7,418 nt of DNA from Eubacteriales bacterium (GTDB lineage Bacteria; Bacillota; Clostridia; Lachnospirales; Lachnospiraceae). Where the stretch lies: contig JAUNPT010000092.1 of the NCBI GenBank assembly GCA_030536565.1, forward strand, positions 1,664 to 9,081, written 5' to 3'. Below are positions 1 through 5,446 of this stretch, piece by piece (within the stretch, counting starts at the first letter, position 1; each line of letters starts with the position of its first letter). The notes below the pieces were generated by a model. It was not told the DNA's origin and ran no database searches. It was given only the letters and a program-made list of their open reading frames with translations. Position numbers and translations under genes: made by a program.

Positions 1-1
1 G

Positions 2-358
2 CTTCTGGCAAGTATGGGTATAGAATATATATCTGTAGTCTATGCAATAATCACTGTCATGGTATCCATAATAGTGTCTATATTCAGTTTTATTGCACTG
101 TCCTACTTTGCAATTACGCTTGCTTCAACTATTTTACAGAACAAAAAAGCAAAAAGCTTTGTCAGTGTTATTTTATTTGTTGCAATCTTAACTATTACAG
201 AATTAATTTCTGATAAGCTTCCTGTTATTTATCCCAATCCTGAAACAACTATACAGGCAATTACCACTATTCTACCATCTATTTTATTCTCACTTTTAGT
301 CGGAGGCGCCAGTATATGGGTATCTGCGGTTCTCTTAGATAAAAAGGTAAGTCTGTAA
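2..358 (+). CDS. C-terminal fragment of a probable ABC-2-type transporter permease (5' end outside window)
   Basis: About 118 residues are visible. The frame is open to the left edge (Leu-Leu-Ala-Ser precede the first Met at 14-16) and no Shine-Dalgarno lies before that Met, so I read this as the end of a longer gene, not a 114-residue protein. The protein is very hydrophobic, with a long membrane stretch at residues ~6-40 counted from that Met, a second at ~46-66 and a third at ~83-107. A short basic loop (QNKKAKS) follows the first stretch, and the tail ends in DKKVSL. The pattern SYFAxTLAST...NKKxK...LF followed by two more membrane helices resembles the last part of ABC-2-family permeases of Clostridia, which pair with a separate ATPase. 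The family call comes from pattern memory, and another polytopic membrane protein is possible. It converges on the lyase gene, so a shared transcript is excluded. Confidence 0.5.
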   Translation, partial: LLASMGIEYISVVYAIITVMVSIIVSIFSFIALSYFAITLASTILQNKKAKSFVSVILFVAILTITELISDKLPVIYPNPETTIQAITTILPSILFSLLVGGASIWVSAVLLDKKVSL

Positions 359-425
359 AATTGGCATATTCACTATCTGCACAACAGACGCATTATCACG
401 AAGTGTCTATTATTTTATAGAAATA

Positions 426-473
426 AAGGGAAGACCCGATATTGATTTTTAAAATTAATATCGGTCTTCCCTT
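426..473. terminator. Bidirectional intrinsic terminator between convergent genes
   Basis: A long inverted repeat: AAGGGAAGACC followed by GATATTGATT pairs with AATTAATATC followed by GGTCTTCCCTT. The stem is about 21 bp, with one bulged C and one G-T wobble. It lies 67 nt after the permease stop and 37 nt after the minus-strand lyase stop. T-rich sequence follows on both strands (TTATTATTT on plus, TTTATTT on minus), so it can end both converging transcripts. The tails are interrupted by A, but the stem is strong. Confidence 0.85.
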
Positions 474-510
474 ATTATTTACCAAACTAATTAATACTTA
501 TTTTCATTAA

Positions 511-3500
511 TCATCTTCTGCCAAGAGCTTTTTTCTTCTTATCAAAGAAGTAAACGCCTGCCGCAATCGCAGCACTCATGATAATCATGAATACAAATAG
601 TGCTGTTGTTGATGAATCACCTGTGTTTGTTGTATCTTCTGAATTATCCGGATTGCTTACATCTGGTACTGTTGACTGTGTTGGCTTACTTTCCTCCGGT
701 GTTGTTGGCTGTGTAGGCTTGCTCTCCTCCGGTGTTGTTTCTTCTGGCTTTGTTCCAATTTCTGCCTTAACTGCTGGCTGAACTGATAACGCTGCTGCAC
801 TTGTTGTATCAAGTCTAGCACCTGAATTAGCTGGCGCTGCTTCTGTAAGAACTAATAAATCATGCATGTTAATAGTTCCATCTGCATTTCTTGTTGGAAC
901 AACCTCTGCACTATTAGTATTTACAAACCAGTCATCTGTTGCCATAACGCCCTGATTATTATATGATACTGAACCATCATATATAAAGTTATCTGCACTG
1001 TGTAATGAGAATGGAATTAAATCTTCCATATCTGTATCATCTTTGCCTGCCATAGAAATCAGGCCCTTTACAACCCATTCCTTTGCATAGCTGTCTTTTG
1101 TATTTAATCCTACACTGTAAGACTTATCAGCTTTCTTTGATGAATTACCATATATTGTACAATTGATAATCTGACAGTCAGGACAGCTGTTACTTGTAAC
1201 ACCCTTTGCTCCATTATTAAACGAAACACTGTTAATTAACTGATGTCCACCCTTTAAGTAACCACCACCTAACTTAAATCCGTTACCTTCTCCATATACA
1301 TATCCAGCTGCTGTTGTATCATCTGTTGTAAGCCAGCCATTGCTGTATGCTACGCAGTTTTCAATAACAACTGAACCAATTTCACCTGAAACTGTCTTTG
1401 CATATAAATCCCAGCCATCATCAATGTTGTTATGCGCAATACAGCCATAGAATTTATTGCCATTTCCACATGTCAACTTAGCTGCAAATCCATCTGCATC
1501 ATTTCTACCAGCGTCGCAGTTATCTGATGACTCACAGTTTTTAATGAGGTTGTATGATGGCCATAACATACCATCTCTTCCTGCCTTATTATTTGCACTT
1601 CCGCTTCTGCTAATCTGAATACCTGAATTACCAGATGCCTTAACATTACACATTTCAATTGTGTTGTAATTTCCACTTACCTGAATACCTACACCGCCGG
1701 CACCAATAACTGTAATGCCATATACATGCCAGTAGCTTCCCACAACTGTAAGATTAGCACCTGATGCAAATACAGCCATACCTGTGTTCTCTGCCATTAA
1801 TGTAATATTCTGTTTTTCTGTTCCGCTTACACTTCTTGGGATAGAAATGCTCTTTTCATATGCTCCGTCCTTTAAGATAATAACCTGACCCGGCTGTGCA
1901 TACTTAACTGCTGTTGCAAGATCCATTGGATCTGCTGATGTACCCTTAGCACCTTCAGTTCCTGAAGGAGATACATATATGCTATTTTCTGATGTTCCAA
2001 ACTGCTTGCATGTTACTGTGTTTGACTTTGTAATTGCCTTTGTGCTTGTAAGCTCGCTTTCTGAACCACTTGGTGTAAATGTTGATGCAAATGTATTGCT
2101 TCCAGCCTTTACAGTTGCTGGCACTCTGACAACCTGATCAGCTTCGATATTCTGGTTGTAAATTTCATTGCCATCAAGTGTTACAGATAAGTTACCAGCT
2201 GTGTTTGCTGTGTAAATGTATTCATATGCTGTAGAACCAGTTGTATCTGTTGAATATACTGTCGCATTTGGTGTAATTCTTGTGTCAGATACAGAACCAC
2301 TTACACCTGTACTTTCTGACTTTTCAAATGTAATATTTGAAACCTTTACGCCAACTTTTCTTGAATTCATAATACCAACGCAGATAGAACCGTCCTCCTG
2401 AACTGAAAGAAGTGATGTGTCTGCGTATTCTTGTGTCTCACCATTGCATGTAGCTATGAACTTGTCATTAGTTTTTTCTAATGTAAATGTATACTCAGCA
2501 CCAAGCTCCCATTTTGCGTTTTCTTTAAAGTTTGATTTAACATTACTTCTTTCAACGCCATCTGCATTTGATGTATCAATTGCGTTATAACCAGTAACTG
2601 TCCTCATACATGGATTAGAAGCCTTGCTGCTGTATAACAGTGATGAAATACTGTTAAAGTACTTGTGATATATATCTACAGCATTCCATAAATTAACACC
2701 TAACATATCTGTTGCAACAATACCGAAACCTGACTGATTATCTGGTGTCAATGAAGTATCTGTAATTGTAAATGTTGCTGACATCTTAAAGTTTTCAGTA
2801 TTAGGATTAATATATGTATAGTAATATTCAAATCCATCTTCATCATCTGAAATCTTACCACTTGCCTGTGCTGCAACCTCTAATGTTCCCTTTGTGTTAG
2901 TAATATCTACTGCATCTGCAACACTCTGCTTATTTGCAGCTGTATCACCTGTTTCAAGCTTATAATTATAAACTTCGCCAGACTCTGTTGTAATTGTTGA
3001 TGTATTAGCCTGTGATGAACCAATAACAGCAATATTCCAATCCTGTGCAGCTTCTGCTGTCATAGTAATTGTTTCTGTATACACACCAACCTGTCCATCA
3101 GCTCTGTTTGCTGTAATCCTAACGTCATAATTGCCAGCTGTTAAACCTGTTAAGGTTATGTTTCCAGCTGTATTTGCCTGATCAGCTACAGTATAATCCG
3201 TGGCATCAGCCGCCTTATACTCTACTGTGAAATTATCAGCATCTTCAATATTGAGCCAGTCAATATATAACTGACCATTGCCCATGTTCTGAGCCATTTC
3301 AATAACTGGCTTCTTAACTGCCAGCACATAATTATCCTTTGCTACAACTGCACTTGCCTTATCTGGTGAACCAGTTCTCTGTGCAACTGCAACAAATGTA
3401 TAGTTACCACTCCAAAGTGGCGTAAATACTGCTACATCCTTCTGTGACTTGAATGTCTGGGTTGTAACCTCATAACCATTCTCAAGCATTGTAACTCTGA

Positions 3501-5127
3501 CTGCCTGTGCTCCGTTAAGTCTGTCAATTACAGCTTCAAATGGAACAACAAACTGTCCATCAGCATTAACTGTAACTTCACCAATTACCGGAGCAGCAAC
3601 CTCGTCCCAAGGGATTTCAACTTCATCAACCGGGTCATATTCAACCTTAATTGAATAAATATCTGCACCATTAGTTCCACCAAGATAATAGCTTCCTGGT
3701 TTAACATTCTTGATTACATATTCGTTAATTCCATCATAGCTTAAATCACCTATAGCTGTGAACTCACTGTCACCAACCTTTACATATTCTAATGCACTGG
3801 CTGATGTACTCTTTGCTGCTGCTAATACTGTAATCTTTGCTGTCTGGGCTGTTGTGAACTTAATTGTAGCCTGACCACTAGTCTTAGCACCACCGCTAAG
3901 AAGAATCTTCTTAGCATATTCAGTTCCATTATACTTTAATGTACCAGTCTGAATCTTATTCTTGGCACTTATTCCCATAATTGTAAAGAAATCATTAGTT
4001 CCAACTGTTGTTTCAGCTAAACCTGCATCTGAAACCTCAAGCGGAATATTATTTCCATTAACTTCCTCTAAACCGATATACTTAACATCGATAGAATAGA
4101 AATCAACACCTGTTACACTACCAAGCTTATATGCACCTGGCTGTGTAAGCTCAAATGTATACTCAGCAATTTCATCTTTCACAAGCTTATCCAATACAAC
4201 TGTGTTACTTCCATCATTATAAGATAATGATGATGTATCGTTCTTACCTGCTGCAAGTACTGTAACTCTTGCTGGCTGCGTAGTTGTAAATGAAACTGTA
4301 GCCTGACCTGTTGAATAATTAGATGCGCCATCCATTCTAAATGAATTTGCAAATGTTCTTTCTCCAAATACAAGATTCTTGCCTGTTATTCTCTTAACTT
4401 TTCCGCCAAGTGTATTAACACCAAAGAATCCCTCTGTACCTACTGTAGAATCTGCAATAAGCAAAGTATCTGCACCAAACAAAGCTTCATCTACTGTATC
4501 TGAATCCAATGAGTATTCTGGTCTTAAATACGATACTTCAATATAGAAAATATCTGCGCCATTATCTCCACCTAAAAGATATGTACCTGCTTCGAATGTT
4601 GTTTCAATCTTATTCATCTCCGCTGGATTATTAATCATATCATAAAATGTTGTAGCAGCACCGCCATCCTTACTGTACTGTAAGTGGAACTTAGTTGCAT
4701 TTACTGCCTTTACTGTTGCATAGATTGTAACCTTAGCATCCTGTGCAAGAGTAAAGCCAATACCAGCCTGTCCGCTGGTCTTTAAACCGCCGCCTAAATT
4801 TACAGCCTGTGTATACATTCCATTATCAGCAGTAATCTTTAATTCATTACTGCTTCTGTCCTTCAGACTATTCTTTGCGTCTGGCTTAGCACCATAAACC
4901 GTAAAGAAACCATCTGTTCCGACAGTCTTATCCTCTGCCAATTTAACATCGTATCCACCAAAATCATCGGCAGACAATGTACTTGCATCAAGCACGTATG
5001 ATGTCTGTGTTGAAGGCGATGTAGTCTCAGCCGCAACCGTCTTCGTTGCCCAATCCATTGGCATAATGCCAATTACCATGAGCACTGCCATAAAGGCAGC
5101 CATAAGCTTCTTAGTTTTCCTTTGCAT
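511..5127 (-). CDS. Cell-wall-anchored multidomain pectate lyase, PL9 family (1538 aa)
   Basis: A predicted secreted endo-pectate lyase that cleaves polygalacturonate by calcium-dependent beta-elimination at the cell surface. I start it at 5127, where GGGAGGG sits 5 nt upstream. A longer frame to 5241 has no such site and would begin about 5 nt from the predicted transcript start. Residues 1-33 are a signal peptide (MQRKTKK, hydrophobic core, cleavage after TVAA). Then come three related carbohydrate-binding-like repeats (~43-201, 204-351, 361-498), two FnIII-like domains (~508-605, 606-693), a LamG/ConA-like domain (~696-935), a beta-sandwich (~940-1040), the PL9 parallel beta-helix (~1047-1445), a Pro/Thr/Glu linker (~1458-1500) and a wall anchor (1501-1538). 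Asp1212, Asp1236, Asp1237 and Asp1240 match the calcium ligands of Dickeya Pel9A (Asp209/233/234/237) with identical spacing, and Lys1285 in GNGFKLGG matches its base Lys273. Activity is therefore likely. The N-terminal domain names are fold-level guesses. Confidence 0.93.
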   Translation of the reverse strand: MQRKTKKLMAAFMAVLMVIGIMPMDWATKTVAAETTSPSTQTSYVLDASTLSADDFGGYDVKLAEDKTVGTDGFFTVYGAKPDAKNSLKDRSSNELKITADNGMYTQAVNLGGGLKTSGQAGIGFTLAQDAKVTIYATVKAVNATKFHLQYSKDGGAATTFYDMINNPAEMNKIETTFEAGTYLLGGDNGADIFYIEVSYLRPEYSLDSDTVDEALFGADTLLIADSTVGTEGFFGVNTLGGKVKRITGKNLVFGERTFANSFRMDGASNYSTGQATVSFTTTQPARVTVLAAGKNDTSSLSYNDGSNTVVLDKLVKDEIAEYTFELTQPGAYKLGSVTGVDFYSIDVKYIGLEEVNGNNIPLEVSDAGLAETTVGTNDFFTIMGISAKNKIQTGTLKYNGTEYAKKILLSGGAKTSGQATIKFTTAQTAKITVLAAAKSTSASALEYVKVGDSEFTAIGDLSYDGINEYVIKNVKPGSYYLGGTNGADIYSIKVEYDPVDEVEIPWDEVAAPVIGEVTVNADGQFVVPFEAVIDRLNGAQAVRVTMLENGYEVTTQTFKSQKDVAVFTPLWSGNYTFVAVAQRTGSPDKASAVVAKDNYVLAVKKPVIEMAQNMGNGQLYIDWLNIEDADNFTVEYKAADATDYTVADQANTAGNITLTGLTAGNYDVRITANRADGQVGVYTETITMTAEAAQDWNIAVIGSSQANTSTITTESGEVYNYKLETGDTAANKQSVADAVDITNTKGTLEVAAQASGKISDDEDGFEYYYTYINPNTENFKMSATFTITDTSLTPDNQSGFGIVATDMLGVNLWNAVDIYHKYFNSISSLLYSSKASNPCMRTVTGYNAIDTSNADGVERSNVKSNFKENAKWELGAEYTFTLEKTNDKFIATCNGETQEYADTSLLSVQEDGSICVGIMNSRKVGVKVSNITFEKSESTGVSGSVSDTRITPNATVYSTDTTGSTAYEYIYTANTAGNLSVTLDGNEIYNQNIEADQVVRVPATVKAGSNTFASTFTPSGSESELTSTKAITKSNTVTCKQFGTSENSIYVSPSGTEGAKGTSADPMDLATAVKYAQPGQVIILKDGAYEKSISIPRSVSGTEKQNITLMAENTGMAVFASGANLTVVGSYWHVYGITVIGAGGVGIQVSGNYNTIEMCNVKASGNSGIQISRSGSANNKAGRDGMLWPSYNLIKNCESSDNCDAGRNDADGFAAKLTCGNGNKFYGCIAHNNIDDGWDLYAKTVSGEIGSVVIENCVAYSNGWLTTDDTTAAGYVYGEGNGFKLGGGYLKGGHQLINSVSFNNGAKGVTSNSCPDCQIINCTIYGNSSKKADKSYSVGLNTKDSYAKEWVVKGLISMAGKDDTDMEDLIPFSLHSADNFIYDGSVSYNNQGVMATDDWFVNTNSAEVVPTRNADGTINMHDLLVLTEAAPANSGARLDTTSAAALSVQPAVKAEIGTKPEETTPEESKPTQPTTPEESKPTQSTVPDVSNPDNSEDTTNTGDSSTTALFVFMIIMSAAIAAGVYFFDKKKKALGRR
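530..624 (-). repeat. 95-bp anchor cassette, copy A (sorting signal of the complete lyase)
   Basis: Encodes TGDSSTTALFVFMII through FFDKKKK: a membrane helix and a basic tail, the last parts of a sortase-type cell-wall sorting signal. By eye it matches 5466-5560 at 92 of 95 positions. Only one of the three differences changes the protein (Leu here, Pro in copy B, within TTAxFVF). In front of it the residues are TTNTGD, not a normal LPxTG-like PKTGD, so the cleavage motif is weak here. Confidence 0.9.
673..738 (-). repeat. 33-bp tandem repeat coding the Pro/Thr/Glu linker
   Basis: Two adjacent 33-bp units (673-705 and 706-738) encode TTPEESKPTQ followed by Pro in one copy and Ser in the other. 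They differ at a few bases. A partial third element (KPEET) lies next to them on the N-terminal side. The Pro/Thr/Glu-rich stretch, which continues to about residue 1500, is a typical wall-spanning spacer between an enzyme domain and a sortase anchor. The paralogue lacks this repeat. Confidence 0.85.
793..1989 (-). other. PL9 pectate lyase catalytic domain (residues ~1047-1445)
   Basis: The domain opens with the typical first strand IYVSPSGTEG and LATAVKYAQPGQVIILKDG, then runs through beta-helix coils with recurrent Asn-Cys turns (IKNCES, IENCVAY, IINCTIY). Ca2+ ligands are in DADGF (second Asp, 1212) and DDGWD (1236, 1237, 1240). The catalytic Lys is in GNGFKLGG (1285). Between DDGWD and the Lys it carries six more residues than its paralogue in the same window (around GWLTTDDTTAAGY), a loop difference near the cleft. 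The domain ends at TRNADGTINMHDLLVLT and SGARLDT, similar in form to the C-terminal end seen in other beta-helix lyases. Confidence 0.9.
2323..3042 (-). other. LamG/concanavalin-like domain (residues ~696-935)
   Basis: About 240 residues with the alternating-strand pattern of a jelly-roll: FKMSATFTITD, then SGFGIVATD, WELGAEYTFTLEKTNDKF and VGVKVSNITFEKS at the end. The same closing pattern is present at the left end of the visible part of the paralogue (TFVMTIQRNNTGYFVSY, then KATFSDIKFTTI), so this domain next to PL9 is shared by both proteins. The likely role is substrate or glycan contact. Fold call only, and binding is inferred. Confidence 0.6.
3628..5001 (-). repeat. Three tandem carbohydrate-binding-like protein repeats (residues ~43-500)
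   Basis: Three copies of ~140-160 residues recur inside the lyase gene. Each has TVGTxxFF (starting at 68, 228, 374), a (T/S)(S/T)GQA motif (117, 272, 416) followed by a xIxFTxxQxAxxTVxA strand pair, and an ending of the form PGxYxLGxxxGxDxYxIxVxY (183-200, 330-350, 477-497). The order of strands and the tyrosine/glycine-rich ends suggest beta-sandwich modules that bind polysaccharide. I cannot assign a named CBM family. The copies are diverged at DNA level, so the duplication is old. Confidence 0.75.
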
Positions 5128-5132
5128 AAAAA

Positions 5133-5139
5133 CCCTCCC
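5133..5139 (-). promoter_or_regulatory. Shine-Dalgarno site fixing the start of the 1538-aa lyase
   Basis: GGGAGGG on the minus strand, 5 nt before the ATG at 5125-5127, directly ahead of a signal peptide (MQRKTKK plus hydrophobic core). This decides the start against the longer open frame to 5241. Confidence 0.88.
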
Positions 5140-5182
5140 AAGTTTCTTATTTGCTTTTCTACGATTGCTATTCCCAGTTCCA

Positions 5183-5205
5183 ATCATAAAACAGGATTTT
5201 ATCAT
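5183..5205 (-). promoter_or_regulatory. Leader hairpin
   Basis: Inverted repeat ATCATAAAA / TTTTATCAT (plus-strand arms 5183-5191 and 5197-5205) around CAGGA. The nine positions include one mismatch, with six continuous A-T pairs at the loop end. On the transcript there is no U-run directly after it, so it is not a standard terminator. Confidence 0.5.
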
Positions 5206-5239
5206 CCATGGCTTGTATTTAATTGTTCCCGCTTTTAGC

Positions 5240-5247
5240 AACGCGTT
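5240..5247. promoter_or_regulatory. Palindrome AACGCGTT at the predicted transcription start (possible operator)
   Basis: A perfect 8-bp palindrome with a central CG sits 5-12 bp downstream of the -10 box, over the predicted +1. LacI-family regulators, including those of sugar and pectin genes, bind palindromes centred on CG, and this position would block initiation. The flanks do not extend the symmetry and the full cre consensus is not met, so this is only a candidate. Confidence 0.25.
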
Positions 5248-5252
5248 TTAAC

Positions 5253-5281
5253 ATTATACCTTTTATTGTATTATTTTACAA
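5253..5281 (-). promoter_or_regulatory. Sigma-A-type promoter for the 1538-aa lyase gene
   Basis: On the minus strand TTGTAA (5281-5276, four of six consensus bases) and a perfect TATAAT (5258-5253) are 17 bp apart. The region is AT-rich upstream. It follows the terminator of the upstream lyase gene, so this gene has its own promoter. Predicted start near 5246, giving a leader of about 119 nt. Confidence 0.8.
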
Positions 5282-5356
5282 CTGTTTTTTTATATAACTT
5301 GCAGGTAATACATGTTTTTAGTTCTTTTTTGTTATGCATTTTTAACAATATATATT

Positions 5357-5398
5357 AAAAACGACAGCCTTTCGAATATAATCTTAAGGCTGTCGTTT
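5357..5398 (-). terminator. Intrinsic terminator of the upstream (partial) lyase gene
   Basis: A perfect 13-bp stem, AAACGACAGCCTT (5359-5371 on plus) with AAGGCTGTCGTTT (5386-5398), around a 14-nt loop. On the minus strand it begins 48 nt after the TAA stop at 5447-5449 and runs into five U (5361-5357) followed by AT-rich sequence. It separates the two lyase genes. The plus-strand tail is poor and no plus-strand gene leads into it. Confidence 0.9.
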
Positions 5399-5446
5399 CT
5401 ATGCGTATATTTAATTTTTTACCATTATCAATACTGAATTGGTTTA

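Larger units (their letters stand above)
5128..5246 (-). promoter_or_regulatory. Long structured 5' leader of the 1538-aa lyase gene
   Basis: About 119 nt lie between the predicted transcription start and the ATG. In RNA sense, UUGCUA (5241-5236) can pair with UAGCAA (5170-5165) plus a G-U pair, closing a large loop. Inside it is a clear hairpin at 5183-5205, AUGAUAAAA and UUUUAUGAU around a 5-nt loop, with one G-G mismatch. The Shine-Dalgarno lies outside both helices. I do not recognise a known riboswitch, and the main c-di-GMP class I core (a GGCAAA-type motif) is absent. The role is unknown, and protection or translation control is possible. Confidence 0.4.

Noticed and set aside
386..408. 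Small inverted repeat AGACGC / GTGTCT followed by T-rich sequence as a permease terminator
   Set aside because: Only 6 bp with a G-T pair and an 11-nt loop. The much stronger stem at 426-473 explains termination.
578..781. Plus-strand open frames over the lyase genes (also 2216-2401, 5066-5251, 5523-5741)
   Set aside because: They are antisense shadows of the strong minus-strand coding frames, with low-complexity products and no ribosome sites.
1201..1500. Internal repeats of the beta-helix as a DNA repeat or CRISPR-like array
   Set aside because: The recurrences are protein-level coil patterns (Asn-Cys turns) with no conserved DNA unit or fixed spacer length.
1473..1676. Short minus-strand frames inside the lyase genes (also 4179-4373, 4863-5072, 5785-5973)
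   Set aside because: They overlap the PL9 or repeat-domain coding in another frame, and the products have no recognisable domain.
5128..5241. N-terminal extension of the complete lyase to an ATG at 5241
   Set aside because: It would place 38 residues before the signal peptide, has no Shine-Dalgarno, and begins about 5 nt after the predicted transcription start. The ATG at 5127 has GGGAGGG and a proper signal peptide.
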